This document shows, piece by piece, positions 9,751-20,613 of a stretch of DNA of 64,000 bases. How positions within the stretch are numbered: the stretch's first letter is position 1; every line of letters begins with the position of its first letter. Made by a program: the position numbers and the translations under genes. Source of the stretch: Gimesia sp. (lineage in GTDB: Bacteria; Planctomycetota; Planctomycetia; Planctomycetales; Planctomycetaceae); NCBI GenBank assembly GCA_002706765.1, contig PAJV01000013.1:186001-250000 (forward strand), written 5' to 3'. The notes beneath the pieces were generated by a model that was given only the letters and a program-made list of their open reading frames with translations, did not search any database and was not told the DNA's origin.

Positions 9751-10155
9751 TCAGGCGCGATCCTGGGGATGGAACTCTTCCCAGCGCTTCCAGGCGTAAT
9801 CCCATTCCATCCAGAGGCGTAATACGGACCAGAGGATTCGCATTTTGCTGAGTTGGTCGGGAGGCAGTTTAGCCTGAGATTCGACGGCAGTCTGGGTGGC
9901 GGATGCCAGTCCCCAGTGGCTGGCCAGTTCCCGGCAGAGATTGTCGGCGGTGAGATCGATTTCAGCCTCTTCAGAGATAAAGCCGGCGGCATCCGCCATC
10001 ACGAACAGTTCAAACAGCTGACCGCGATACGGGTCCAGTTCCAGTGGTTTGGTTTCCGCTTCTGCTTCACTGACCAGCTTTGCCACACGCTGAATGATAT
10101 CGTTGGCCAGTTCACGGGAGGCAGAAGAAACATTGTTGGCTGAGTCACGAGACAT
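9751..10155 (-). CDS. Small acidic protein of unknown function
   Basis: A 134-residue, mostly helical, soluble protein. I prefer the ATG at 10153-10155 (MSRDSANN); the longer reading would need a TTG at 10174-10176. It has no signal peptide or membrane segment. Conserved-looking stretches are LDPYRGQLFELFVMADAAGFIS and, near the C-terminus, a Trp-rich helix (LWMEWDYAWKRWEEFHP). It lies just after the terminator of the guaB unit and is convergent with the glycosyltransferase gene. I do not recognise a family. Confidence 0.7.
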   Translation of the reverse strand: MSRDSANNVSSASRELANDIIQRVAKLVSEAEAETKPLELDPYRGQLFELFVMADAAGFISEEAEIDLTADNLCRELASHWGLASATQTAVESQAKLPPDQLSKMRILWSVLRLWMEWDYAWKRWEEFHPQDRA

Positions 10156-10196
10156 GGTACTGAAAATCACTCTCAAAAGCGCAGACTGGTGGGGAC

Positions 10197-10240
10197 AAAA
10201 AACAAAAACACACCCTGGTCCTGTGGATCAAGGTGTGTTT
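10197..10240 (-). terminator. Rho-independent terminator of the guaB unit
   Basis: A 9-base-pair stem (AAACACACC at 10206-10214 with GGTGTGTTT at 10232-10240), followed on the minus strand by a long T-rich tract (TTTTTGTTTTTTG). It lies 64 bases after the stop of the exported protein gene that follows guaB. Confidence 0.9.
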
Positions 10241-10303
10241 AGAGAATATCGAATTTGTCATCATTCAGCAACTACCACTTGCCTGCGAATCCCCTCTCTG
10301 AGC

Positions 10304-11527
10304 TTAAGGAAGCAGGAAAATCAGGCCGGTTGCTGTAAGTCCTTCTGTAACTGCTGCTTTGGTATTCCAGGGAATTCCATTGATGCGTTTCGGAATGTTG
10401 TCTTCACCCGGACGATAATATCCCAGAGGATAGATGTCTTTTCTGACCGGGTCGATGCTCATCTGGTAAGGCAGCGCGAGCAGCTGACCGGTGAACCGAC
10501 CCATGGAAACAAAGGGCTGTATCAGATCCCGTCGTGAATAACCATAGCGTTCCAGTTTGGGATCTTCGAAGTAAAGCGGGTTATAATGGATGTCCGAAGC
10601 TTCCCAGGTATAAATGCTTTCTGTGAAGTTCCGGCCTGAATAGGGTTCGTGGCTCAATTGAAATTCGCGGGGACAGGCGAGAATGTGTTCCCCTTCTTCA
10701 TCGGTCGTTTTACAGGGTTTGCCATCCGGTCGCGGGCACAGGTTGCGACACGGTTCATTTTTGGCAATTTCCGGATCAGGTTCATAGTCAAAGAACGGAT
10801 TGATGCCGGCAATTTTTTTCAGCAAGTGTGGCGTTTCGTCTTCCAGAAAATCCGGAGAATTGGGATCCAGGCCTGGTACGGGTTCAGCGGGTTCATAAGA
10901 TTTTTGACTGCTGATGTAAGCCGAACCGGTTGTCACCGTGTCCGGGAAAACCGGAACAATCTGCTGAGGCTGGCTGACAGGCGCCGGTCCTTTGAATTCC
11001 AGATTTTTCGCCGTTGTCGCCGGTGCTGCCGGGTTCTGTTCCAGGCCGATTGTCTTGTATGGTTTCACACCCGGCTCGGCGGGGGCACTGACTGGTGTGC
11101 TGAAGCCGGTTCCATTGCTGGCAGGGGGAGTGTTTTTGAGGGTCGCTGTGACAGCCGGTGTTTCCGGCATATCATCGGGGATCTGGCGGAATACAGGAAC
11201 CTGTTCCAGTTCATCATTGTTTCGAGTGGTCTTGCGCTGCTCGCGCCGGTCTTTGCGTTCCTGTTTTTTCAGATCGCGTTTGTTCTCTTTCGCCAGCGAT
11301 TCCCAGCGTTGTTCGGGAGAGCGGGTTTTGAGCTCTTCCCAGGTCTGTGCGGTCGAGCTGGACTGGGACAGGAACGGATCGGTGGATGTCGCAGGCTCAC
11401 CAGCAAATGAGAAAGGGCATGCTCCCAGCGCGAGCGCCATGGTTAACAGACACCGCAGGCGGCGACTATTCCATGGGCGAATGTTCGGCTGTGTAATTTG
11501 GTGCTTCTTGTGTAACTGCAATATCAT
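10304..11527 (-). CDS. Exported planctomycete-type protein with Cys-rich segment, function unknown
   Basis: A 407-residue protein. The chosen ATG at 11525-11527 has a good ribosome-binding site (GGGAG ten bases upstream) and overlaps the end of guaB by 62 bases. Residues about 20-45 form a long signal sequence ([21 protein letters not shown]); LGAC could alternatively be a lipobox. A Lys/Glu-rich helical stretch (about 65-105) and a Pro/Ala-rich disordered middle follow. The C-terminal 150 residues look structured, with clustered cysteines ([15 protein letters not shown] ... ILACP) and [15 protein letters not shown], ending in a hydrophobic tail. I recall NPLYFED...LERYG segments in several planctomycete exported proteins; the function is unknown. 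Confidence 0.82.
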   Translation of the reverse strand: MILQLHKKHQITQPNIRPWNSRRLRCLLTMALALGACPFSFAGEPATSTDPFLSQSSSTAQTWEELKTRSPEQRWESLAKENKRDLKKQERKDRREQRKTTRNNDELEQVPVFRQIPDDMPETPAVTATLKNTPPASNGTGFSTPVSAPAEPGVKPYKTIGLEQNPAAPATTAKNLEFKGPAPVSQPQQIVPVFPDTVTTGSAYISSQKSYEPAEPVPGLDPNSPDFLEDETPHLLKKIAGINPFFDYEPDPEIAKNEPCRNLCPRPDGKPCKTTDEEGEHILACPREFQLSHEPYSGRNFTESIYTWEASDIHYNPLYFEDPKLERYGYSRRDLIQPFVSMGRFTGQLLALPYQMSIDPVRKDIYPLGYYRPGEDNIPKRINGIPWNTKAAVTEGLTATGLIFLLP

Positions 11528-12950
11528 GCGGATGGTTCTCCCTGACCGTTGCTGCTGAGACCTGGATGAATCGAGCCTCGGTACGCATTTCCGCGATAGA
11601 CTGGACACCCAGATAACCCATGCCGGCCCGTAGTCCTCCTACAAGCTGATAGAGCAGATTTTGCAATGGGCCTTTATAGGGCACACGACCTTCCACTCCT
11701 TCCGGAACGAGTTTTTTAGCAGTGTCCTTTCCATCTTGATTAATTGAACTTTGACGGTAGCGTTCGCTGCTACCTTTAACCATTGCTCCCATCGATCCCA
11801 TACCGCGATAACGCTTGAAACTGCGCCCCTGGTATAAAATCAATTCGCCCGGACTCTCATCCAGACCTGCGAGCAAACCTCCCAACATTACCGTATGGGC
11901 ACCCGCTGCCAGTGCCTTGGCAATATCTCCACTGTAACGAATGCCTCCATCGGCGATGACCGGAACTCCCGACCCCTGTAATGCCTTGGCAGCATTTGAG
12001 ATCGCCGTTAACTGCGGCACACCGACGCCGGAAATAATTCGTGTTGTACAGATTGAACCAGGACCGATGCCGACCTTGACGGCATCTGCACCTGCATCTG
12101 CCAGATCGCGGGCACCCTGTTCTGTCGCCACATTACCGGCGACTACATCGATGTCCCATCGTTTTTTGATTTCTCTCACGGTCTGTATCACATTGCCTGA
12201 ATGGCCATGTGCACTGTCAACAACCAGGAGATCAACCCCTTTTTCAATCAGTAAAGCGGCTCGTTCGTAATCGTGGACACCAACGGCAGCTCCCACTCGC
12301 AGCCGGCCTCGTGAATCTTTGGAGGCCAGAGGGAACTGCATCGTCTTGTCGATGTCTTTGATTGTTATAAGCCCCTTCAGTTGATAATTTTCGTCAACCA
12401 GCAGAAGTTTCTCGACCTTATTTTCCAATAATATCCGCTGAGCCGCTTCAAGCGTTGTATCTTCTTTAGCCGTTACAAGCTTGTCTTTCGTCATAATCTC
12501 CGAAATTGACTTGTCGGGCGTGTCAAAAAATCGTAAGTCCCTACTCGTTAAAATTCCTACAAGCTTCCCATTTTTCGTGACAGGGACCCCGCCGATATTC
12601 CTGCGCTTCATGATTTCGGCGGCTTCGGCGACCGTGGCTTCCGGGGGCAGGGTCACAGGATCGACAATCACGCCGTGCTCACTCCGTTTCACGACATCCA
12701 CCAGCATCGCCTGCTGATCGGCGGGCATATTCTTGTGAATAATGCCGATGCCCCCCTCCTGGGCCATCCCGATTGCCATATCACTTTCCGTCACGGTATC
12801 CATGGGACTGCTGATGATGGGAACATTCAGAGGAATATTTCTGGTAAGCTGAGTGGCTACACTGACTTCCGATGGCATTACTTCACTGTATGCGGGTTGC
12901 AGTAAGACGTCATCAAAGGTTATTCCCTGACAGATAATGCGATCTTCCAT
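11466..12950 (-). CDS. guaB: Inosine-5'-monophosphate dehydrogenase
   Basis: Oxidises IMP to XMP with NAD+, the committed step of GMP synthesis. The 494 residues match the usual size. The TIM-barrel core is split at about residues 93-205 by a tandem CBS (Bateman) module ([16 protein letters not shown] ... LITIKDID). The catalytic loop is GPGSICTTR with nucleophilic Cys301, and the flap region contains [10 protein letters not shown]. The start has a strong Shine-Dalgarno (GAAGGAGAGGAACA before ATG). The end overlaps the following exported-protein gene, so the two are likely on one transcript, ending at the terminator near 10.2 kb. Confidence 0.98.
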   Translation of the reverse strand: MEDRIICQGITFDDVLLQPAYSEVMPSEVSVATQLTRNIPLNVPIISSPMDTVTESDMAIGMAQEGGIGIIHKNMPADQQAMLVDVVKRSEHGVIVDPVTLPPEATVAEAAEIMKRRNIGGVPVTKNGKLVGILTSRDLRFFDTPDKSISEIMTKDKLVTAKEDTTLEAAQRILLENKVEKLLLVDENYQLKGLITIKDIDKTMQFPLASKDSRGRLRVGAAVGVHDYERAALLIEKGVDLLVVDSAHGHSGNVIQTVREIKKRWDIDVVAGNVATEQGARDLADAGADAVKVGIGPGSICTTRIISGVGVPQLTAISNAAKALQGSGVPVIADGGIRYSGDIAKALAAGAHTVMLGGLLAGLDESPGELILYQGRSFKRYRGMGSMGAMVKGSSERYRQSSINQDGKDTAKKLVPEGVEGRVPYKGPLQNLLYQLVGGLRAGMGYLGVQSIAEMRTEARFIQVSAATVRENHPHDIAVTQEAPNYTAEHSPME

Positions 12951-13061
12951 TGTTCCTCTCCTTCACGCGACACTTGAATGTTTTTGCTGTTGATCTGTGA
13001 TTTATTTTAAAGTTTTTATGATGAACGCATTTTAGACACGGACTGGGAGGCTGGCAATTTG

Positions 13062-13991
13062 TTACCGGTTTGCCTGCAGTGCGATCTGTTCCTGAAACGA
13101 GTTCGACAGTTCGATCAATTCGGGGATACTTAATTCTTCCGCCCGTGCTTTTTCTTTATCAATCCCGTGTGACAGTAATAATGAATCCACGTCCGCCTTG
13201 GGTAATTGTTTGCTGTACATCCCTACCAGGGTACTTCGCATCAGTTTGCGGCGGTGCTGAAAAACCCGGCGGAGAAAGTCCTGGAAGAAGACCCGGTCGC
13301 CAATCTGCTGTTTGAGTGGTGGATTGGGTGTGAGCTGGACGATGGCCGAATCGACCTTGGGGCGCGGCCAGAAGACGGTGGGCCCCAGTTTCTTCAGCAG
13401 TTTCACAAAACACTGCGACTGCAGCCAGACCGACAAGGCACCGTAATTCGAACTCGACGGTTTACACGACATTTTCAACCCGAGTTCGTACTGGATCGTC
13501 ACGACCATGCGATTCCAGGGCAGATCGGAGGCCACGATATTTGAGATGATCGGCGTTGCGACGTTGTAAGGCAGGTTCGCAACCAGCTTAAGCTGGCTGC
13601 CCGGATGCGCTGCGAGTTGTGCCGCGATTTCGTCGAGCACGATGGGGGACATCCGGTTTTTGTTTTTTAAGGCATCACAGTTCAGCAGCGTGATGTTATC
13701 GTATTTCCGGGTCGCTTCCTGTGCCAGCGTATGCATGTTGCGGTCGTATTCGACGGTGATCACATGCGCCGCCTGCTGGGCCATGAAGGTGGTCATGCCA
13801 CCGGTGCCGGTTCCCACTTCGAGGACAATATCGGTCGGCTGGATATGCCCATGTTCCACGACGTATTCGATGATATTCAGATCGATCAGAAAGTTCTGGC
13901 CCAGATCAGAGCGCGGGTTAAAGCCATGCCGCTCAAAAAGCTGCATTAAATAAGATCGAGTCTGCCTTTCATCTTCTTTCATTGAAACCAT
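13062..13991 (-). CDS. rsmA: 16S rRNA dimethyladenosine transferase
   Basis: KsgA/RsmA transfers four methyl groups from S-adenosylmethionine to two adjacent adenines near the 3' end of 16S rRNA. The 309-residue protein has DLGQNFL at the N-terminus, the SAM-binding glycine motif LEVGTGTGGMT, an acidic ribose-binding residue in ITVEYDRNM, and the catalytic NLPYN. The C-terminal helical domain contains FWPRPKVDSAIV, typical of the family. Two ATGs are possible (13991 and 13982); both overlap the end of ribE by at least 14 bases, implying translational coupling. Confidence 0.96.
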   Translation of the reverse strand: MVSMKEDERQTRSYLMQLFERHGFNPRSDLGQNFLIDLNIIEYVVEHGHIQPTDIVLEVGTGTGGMTTFMAQQAAHVITVEYDRNMHTLAQEATRKYDNITLLNCDALKNKNRMSPIVLDEIAAQLAAHPGSQLKLVANLPYNVATPIISNIVASDLPWNRMVVTIQYELGLKMSCKPSSSNYGALSVWLQSQCFVKLLKKLGPTVFWPRPKVDSAIVQLTPNPPLKQQIGDRVFFQDFLRRVFQHRRKLMRSTLVGMYSKQLPKADVDSLLLSHGIDKEKARAEELSIPELIELSNSFQEQIALQANR

Positions 13992-14586
13992 CTGATGTTA
14001 TGGGAATCAGTTTCTGTACATACTTCCCGAGGATATCCGTTTCGATATTCACAACGCTGCCCACCTGCTTCTGGCCCAGGGTGGTTACCTCCAGCGTATG
14101 CGGTATCAAGGCGATACTGAATGCCGCCGGCTGGCTGTCCACAATCGTCAGGCTGATCCCGTCAATCGTGACCGACCCTTTTGCGACCATCTGCAGGGCT
14201 AATGCTTCCGGCACATCGAACCACATTGTGATCCACTCCCCATCCCTGTCGATCGATTTGATCGTCGCCACGCCATCCACGTGACCCTGGACAAAATGCC
14301 CGCCCAGTCGGCCGTTGGCTGCCAGGGGGCGTTCCAGGTTGACCTCGTTACCCGGTGCCAGCAGACCCAAGTTGGTCCTGGCAAGGGTTTCCGCACCTGC
14401 CTGAAATTTCAGGAAGCCGACTTCGATTTCAACAACCGTCAGGCAGCATCCGTTGATGGCCACACTGTCTCCCAGGTGGGCATCAATCGTCATCCATTCC
14501 GGAATCGCAAGCGTTAAATCGATGGCGGAGCCGTTCTTCTCCAGAAGATGAACGGTACCTCGACCCTCGACCAGTCCCGTAAACAT
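13969..14586 (-). CDS. ribE: Riboflavin synthase alpha chain
   Basis: Dismutates two 6,7-dimethyl-8-ribityllumazine molecules into riboflavin and a pyrimidine. The protein is 205 residues from the ATG at 14584-14586, which gives the invariant N-terminus MFTGLVEGRG; a TTG six codons upstream is unlikely. It shows the internal duplication of two lumazine-binding barrels: the first with GDSVAINGCCLTV, the second with GSVTIDGISLTIVD, and GHFVQGHVDG between them. It sits between pssA and rsmA with a short overlap with rsmA. No FMN riboswitch was seen upstream, and no other rib gene is in the window. Confidence 0.96.
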   Translation of the reverse strand: MFTGLVEGRGTVHLLEKNGSAIDLTLAIPEWMTIDAHLGDSVAINGCCLTVVEIEVGFLKFQAGAETLARTNLGLLAPGNEVNLERPLAANGRLGGHFVQGHVDGVATIKSIDRDGEWITMWFDVPEALALQMVAKGSVTIDGISLTIVDSQPAAFSIALIPHTLEVTTLGQKQVGSVVNIETDILGKYVQKLIPITSDGFNERR

Positions 14587-14639
14587 CGGCGACAGTACCT
14601 TCAAGGTTCGATTGTTAAGGAGTTAAACGTGCCAGTTTC

Positions 14640-15527
14640 TCAAATTTGTTTTGATTTGTATAGTCGTCCAGAGACAACTTCTTCCCAAAAAGCACGAATT
14701 GGAGACGAAAACGCGAAATAACAGAACAGGACCGGGATGGCCAGTTCCTGAACCAGAAACACCAGCGCCATGGAAAACACGAGTTGCAATACATGGCGAC
14801 GGCTGCGTTGCCCCCTGAACAATTGATTAAACACATGCGAATAATGAATCCGCGAGACCATTAACGCTGCGACAGCCAGGGTGATCCAGGGGAGTGTCCA
14901 GACGACCGCTGGAATCAGCCAGTCCGCGATCGTTTTTGCCAGTGATGCCTGGTCTGTCTCCGCCAGTTTGTAAACCCCCCGCATGGCGATGGGAAAGGAA
15001 GCGACAACGCCGGCTGCCGCCGGTGAAGGGAGTCCGCTGAATCCTTCGTGGGTATCTTCTTCATCGGTTTCCACATTGAAACGGGCCAGTCTCAGGATGG
15101 TACAGACGGCAAACAACAGGGCGATGACCCATAATAAGCGGGGGTGGTACTGCGTGCGGAACTGCACCATCTGCAGCATCAGAAAGGCCGGTGCGATTCC
15201 AAAACTGATCGCGTCGCACAGGCTGTCGAGTTGGGCGCCGAATTCACTGGTCTGATTGGCCCAGCGGGCAGCGCTGCCATCGAGGGCATCAAAGAGCATG
15301 GCGACAAAGATCAGGACGGCAGCGACAAACAGGTGTTGATTTTCAAATGAATTAAACAGGCCCGGTGAAGTACCCAGCATGCGGGTCAATCCACCGCTGT
15401 TGGCTGCCTGCCCCAGATATTCCGGACCGACCTTCGCGGCATAGGTGATGGCACCAAATCCGCAGGCGGCATTTCCCAGCGTCAGCAATGTCGGAAGCAC
15501 GGCGATCAGTTTACGCTTTTTCTTCAT
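14640..15527 (-). CDS. pssA: CDP-diacylglycerol-serine O-phosphatidyltransferase
   Basis: Integral membrane enzyme making phosphatidylserine from CDP-diacylglycerol and serine. The 295-residue protein carries the CDP-alcohol phosphotransferase signature D-G-x2-A-R-x8-G-x3-D-x3-D (DGSAARWANQ, then FGAQLDSLCD). The N-terminus (KRKLIAVLPTLLTLGNAACG) matches the bacterial type II PssA family, and about seven hydrophobic helices are visible. Its start lies inside the 3' end of psd (17-base overlap), so phosphatidylserine synthesis and decarboxylation are genetically coupled. Confidence 0.96.
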   Translation of the reverse strand: MKKKRKLIAVLPTLLTLGNAACGFGAITYAAKVGPEYLGQAANSGGLTRMLGTSPGLFNSFENQHLFVAAVLIFVAMLFDALDGSAARWANQTSEFGAQLDSLCDAISFGIAPAFLMLQMVQFRTQYHPRLLWVIALLFAVCTILRLARFNVETDEEDTHEGFSGLPSPAAAGVVASFPIAMRGVYKLAETDQASLAKTIADWLIPAVVWTLPWITLAVAALMVSRIHYSHVFNQLFRGQRSRRHVLQLVFSMALVFLVQELAIPVLFCYFAFSSPIRAFWEEVVSGRLYKSKQI

Positions 15528-16581
15528 CGGATGCCTCCGCCGCTGGTGTCACACTCTCCGAGTCAGCCTTGTATTTTGCCAGAATTGTCGAACCCGCGAG
15601 TAGCTTGTCACCCGGCTTTGACAGAATTTCCAGCCCCGGTTCGCGGGGAAACACGATCACCGTTCTTGAGCCCAGCTTAATCATACCGAACTGCTGACCC
15701 CTGGTTAATTCATCCCCCGGTTTAATACGGCAGACAATGCGCCGGGCGATCGCGCCGGTGATCTGCTGCACCAGCATGGGGCGGTTCGTCGGTTCCGGCA
15801 TCTGCAGGTAGACTTCCAGACGCTCGTTCTCGCGCGTGGATTCGGGGCGCAACGCGTTCAGACATTTGCCCGGCCGGTAAGCGAGTTTGATAATTTTTCC
15901 GGCGACCGGTGTGCGATTGATGTGTACGTTAAAAATGGAGAGAAAAATGCCGATCTCAATCGCCGGACCGCCAATGTATTCATGATGTTCAATTTCTTCG
16001 ATCGTATCCAGGGTCCCGTCAGCGGGTGAGACGACGACTCCTGGTTCGGTCGGAATCTTCCGATTCGGATTACGAAAGAACCAGACGATTTCCAGACCCA
16101 GCAGTAACAGGGTCAGCGTCAGCAACCAGCCGAAGTTCGCGATGTATCCCGCTGCCCCGGTCACCAGCAACAATCCAGTCGTCAGAGCTGCACCGCCGAA
16201 GAACAGGGTGGAGAGCACGATCAGTTCCGCCAGTCCTTCCCGGGCGAATGGGAGTCGGCTGCGATAAGCAAACGGATCGTCTGCCGGATCCCAGTAATAC
16301 CCGCCCTGGTTTTCATGGTACTTCAGATCACGGGGATCGAGTACCTCATGCGGACAGGGATTGAAATCACCTTTTCGCTTGCTCTGCATCTTCTGCACGT
16401 AGCCCCGGCGGAACGTCTTCAGCCAGAACCGGCGCCAGCGCCCCCAGAGCATCTCGAGGTTGATAATAATCCCGCCACCCGGCTGGATCGTGGTCAACTG
16501 AGGGTCCATGGCTTCCACGTTCAAGCGGGGGTAGGACGTGCCAGATTTCTGTGAATGATTATGTTGTGAAGTGGAACTCAT
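15511..16581 (-). CDS. psd: Phosphatidylserine decarboxylase with long N-terminal extension
   Basis: Converts phosphatidylserine to phosphatidylethanolamine using a pyruvoyl group made by self-cleavage. The short-form psd core starts near residue 165: WFFRNPNRKIPTEPG, VVSPADG, then FLSIFNVHINRTPVAG. The autocleavage site is MIKLGSRT, between Gly and Ser, near the C-terminus. Before it come a helical pair at about residues 120-165 and a ~110-residue extension containing WDPADDPFAYRSRLPF that is not part of the standard enzyme. Short psd enzymes are about 215 residues, so the 356 here is notable. It is the first gene of the psd-pssA-ribE-rsmA group. Confidence 0.94.
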   Translation of the reverse strand: MSSTSQHNHSQKSGTSYPRLNVEAMDPQLTTIQPGGGIIINLEMLWGRWRRFWLKTFRRGYVQKMQSKRKGDFNPCPHEVLDPRDLKYHENQGGYYWDPADDPFAYRSRLPFAREGLAELIVLSTLFFGGAALTTGLLLVTGAAGYIANFGWLLTLTLLLLGLEIVWFFRNPNRKIPTEPGVVVSPADGTLDTIEEIEHHEYIGGPAIEIGIFLSIFNVHINRTPVAGKIIKLAYRPGKCLNALRPESTRENERLEVYLQMPEPTNRPMLVQQITGAIARRIVCRIKPGDELTRGQQFGMIKLGSRTVIVFPREPGLEILSKPGDKLLAGSTILAKYKADSESVTPAAEASDEEKA

Positions 16582-18349
<1,768 letters not shown>

Positions 18350-18376
18350 TCGCTACTGCAAAGTCGAATAAAAATC

Positions 18377-18412
18377 ACTCCTCTCTGGTTCACTTCAGAG
18401 GGGAGTTTTTTT
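18377..18412 (+). terminator. Rho-independent terminator of eno
   Basis: An 11-base stem (ACTCCTCTCTG at 18377-18387 with CAGAGGGGAGT at 18396-18406, one G-T pair), 8-base loop, followed by seven T residues. It starts 28 bases after the eno stop. Confidence 0.95.
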
Positions 18413-18544
18413 GCGCCCGTATATTCTGCCCGATGACTCAAGCCTGGCTTGCCAACCGTTAGAAAGGGAGCAGTCTGGATAACCCGTACTGTTTTACAGC
18501 GCATGAAGAAGGCTGTGTGTCGTGGTCGATTTTGATTAAAGAGA

Positions 18545-19192
18545 ATGACGGTGTTGTTTTCCTGCAGTTTTTCCCTGTTGAAATCGGGCGTGCTTATTGT
18601 GTCAGTCAATCAGAATCAGAATGAAGAATCCCGCCTGGGCTGGATGATCTCGCTGACATTCTGGATCCTGTTATTCATTGCAGCCAGCCTGTTTGCGGCG
18701 GTGGTTCTGGCGCCCCGCTACCTGTCTTATCTGAACTTGCGCAATGAGTATCTGACTAACCAGGTGCAATTGGTTTCGCTGGAAAATCAGGTGGAATACC
18801 TGAAAGAGATCGCGCATTCGCTGGAGAATGACCCGGAGTTCCGTTCTGAAGTGGCCCGCATCGACTTTGATGCCGCCAGTCCCGGGGAAGAACGCATTGC
18901 CGTCGAGCCGGATCATGCCCTGGATGTTCCCGAGTGGAATCCCCATCTCAAAGCGTCTGTCACCAGTCGCGCCTGGTATATTCCCATGCTGGGGGTACTC
19001 AGCGAAAATCAGAAAGTGCGTTCTTCCATCCTGTTGACGGCGGCGGTGATCATCGTTTTGGCATTTACCTTTCTGCACGAGTCCCAGACGCCTCAGCTGG
19101 AAACCGTTACCAGGTCGACGCGAAATCTGTTTTCGGTACTGCTTTCACGCTATCGGGTCAGTGACGAAGACCCGGAAGAAGAAGAATGCTGA
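18545..19192 (+). CDS. Membrane protein with periplasmic coiled coil
   Basis: A 215-residue protein with one hydrophobic helix near residues 35-55 (ISLTFWILLFIAASLFAAVVL), a leucine-rich coiled coil at about 60-95 (LRNEYLTNQVQLVSLENQVEYLKEI), and a second hydrophobic segment at about 160-178 (SSILLTAAVIIVLAFTFL), ending in an acidic tail. The helix followed by a short coiled coil resembles FtsB/DivIC septum proteins, but the second helix does not fit, so I leave it unnamed. The ATG at 18545 has no strong ribosome-binding site; GTG codons at 18590 and 18599 are alternatives. Confidence 0.75.
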   Translation: MTVLFSCSFSLLKSGVLIVSVNQNQNEESRLGWMISLTFWILLFIAASLFAAVVLAPRYLSYLNLRNEYLTNQVQLVSLENQVEYLKEIAHSLENDPEFRSEVARIDFDAASPGEERIAVEPDHALDVPEWNPHLKASVTSRAWYIPMLGVLSENQKVRSSILLTAAVIIVLAFTFLHESQTPQLETVTRSTRNLFSVLLSRYRVSDEDPEEEEC

Positions 19193-19533
19193 TTGTACTG
19201 ATTTTGAGCGTCGCGCCGGGTTGCAGGGTTCCGTTTGATTATGCGGCGTAGTCTCTTATTTGTGGTCCTGACCATTCTTCTCAACAACCATGTTCTTCGG
19301 GTTGTGTCTGCAATAGCTGCCTGCCGCGGGAATCTCACTGAATGCCGATGAACGAAAACAAAATCATTCTGGCTGATGTAAGATTCCAGACGATCTGATT
19401 AGTAGTCACATTTAAGCCTGTGTCCAGGTTTGCTGCAGCGTCTATCGGTTTCTTGAAACCGGGACCATCCAGATCAGGACGCGCCTGGAAATGGGGCGTG
19501 CATCAGAAGATTCATCAAAGAGGATAGCGCAGT
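19193..19533. other. Intergenic, nothing recognised
   Basis: About 341 bases between two plus-strand genes. The only feature seen is an AGAGGAT ribosome-binding site before the next ATG at its right end. Confidence 0.4.
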
Positions 19534-19866
19534 ATGATCAAGGAGTTGGACAGTACGATCTCTCTGGTTAAAGAATTGAGATTGCGGAGCTGGGCCCGGA
19601 CACATTATGTCTCAGCCGAACAGCGGAAAGAAACTTGGAATCCTGTCGTGTTAGATGAAATGAAGATAAAGGATCAGGAAATGTCTGAATCAGAAGAGAA
19701 CAGTATGGACGCCCGCGTTACATCGATGTTCGTACCCCTGGCTCCTGCTGTCAACAGACGCCTGGATGAAGCCCACATCGAAGCTTCCGCACCGCATATC
19801 ATCAAAATGCACGACGCAGCCACCCGCCGTCGCGCATACCAGGTCGAAGATCTGATGGCAGAGTAA
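19534..19866 (+). CDS. Small protein of unknown function
   Basis: A 110-residue soluble protein, charged and probably helical, with a good ribosome-binding site (AAAGAGGAT, about eight bases before the ATG). A recognisable stretch is ATRRRAYQVEDLMAE at the C-terminus, and a Ser/Glu-rich low-complexity piece lies near residue 50. No signal peptide, cysteine cluster or known fold is visible. It converges on the MotB-like gene. Confidence 0.65.
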   Translation: MIKELDSTISLVKELRLRSWARTHYVSAEQRKETWNPVVLDEMKIKDQEMSESEENSMDARVTSMFVPLAPAVNRRLDEAHIEASAPHIIKMHDAATRRRAYQVEDLMAE

Positions 19867-19896
19867 AACTTTCAGGACACAGCCTGGTATTGACTG

Positions 19897-20613
19897 TTAC
19901 TTTCTGGGGCCGACATAATCGTTCACGAAAGCATCCAGGAGTAACACATCCAGGCGATCCATCTGCTCCGACTTTTCATCACCGGTCTGCAATGGTGGTT
20001 CATAGTCGGCAGCGGAGGTAATGCGAATCCGTTTCGGTTCGATGCCTTTCTGGATCAGGTACATCATCACGTTCCGCCCCCGCTGATAGGTCAGAACCAG
20101 CTTGTCATGAATCGGCGAGTCAGCGGGCAACGGTTTGACTGAGGTATGCGAGCGGAGTTCGATTTTGTTCGGTTTCCCGGCCAGTTCAGGGATCATCTGG
20201 TCCAGTTTTTCCCGGCGTGCGGGATCCAGATCGATGTCGATCTGGTTGTAATACAGGGTACGTCCCACCTGTACGGGTACCCCTTCACGCGTCCGGTAAA
20301 CGCGCACATCCTTGCCTTCCAGGGAACGGGTTTTGATTCCCCCGCGACCACGATCGGGGCTGTCTGTGTAGGCTCCCAGCATACTCATTTGTTCCACCAG
20401 CGAGTTCATCGGGAAATACTTTCCCGGCGGTGAGATCGGACCGGTCCGATATCCCGTGTAGGTCTGAATGGATTCCAGGATGGCCCGGTATTTTTCATCA
20501 TTCACGATTTCACTCAATGAAACCAGCATGATGAAGAAGGTGAGCAACAGTGACATCATATCACCGTAAGTCACCACCCACTCCGGGACTCCCGGTGGGG
20601 CCTCGTCTTCCAT
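19897..20613 (-). CDS. MotB/OmpA-like membrane protein without a MotA partner
   Basis: A 238-residue protein with a MotB-type N-terminus: GVPEWVVTYGDMMSLLLTFF, containing the conserved plug-helix Asp (YGDMMSLL) used for proton binding in stators. Residues 100-235 form an OmpA-like peptidoglycan-binding domain (IELRSHTSVKP, then LTYQRGRNVMMYLIQKGI ... RIRITSAADYEP). I choose the ATG at 20611-20613, which has AGGAG nine bases upstream; a longer reading would need TTG at 20655. In flagellar and ExbB/TolQ-like systems the partner membrane subunit is normally adjacent; none is present in this window. Confidence 0.88.
   Translation of the reverse strand: MEDEAPPGVPEWVVTYGDMMSLLLTFFIMLVSLSEIVNDEKYRAILESIQTYTGYRTGPISPPGKYFPMNSLVEQMSMLGAYTDSPDRGRGGIKTRSLEGKDVRVYRTREGVPVQVGRTLYYNQIDIDLDPARREKLDQMIPELAGKPNKIELRSHTSVKPLPADSPIHDKLVLTYQRGRNVMMYLIQKGIEPKRIRITSAADYEPPLQTGDEKSEQMDRLDVLLLDAFVNDYVGPRK

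Noticed and set aside
10649-11410. 253-codon plus-strand frame opposite the exported protein gene
   Set aside because: It is a low-complexity mirror of the Pro/Ala-rich minus-strand gene, with Arg/Phe-rich composition and no start signal.
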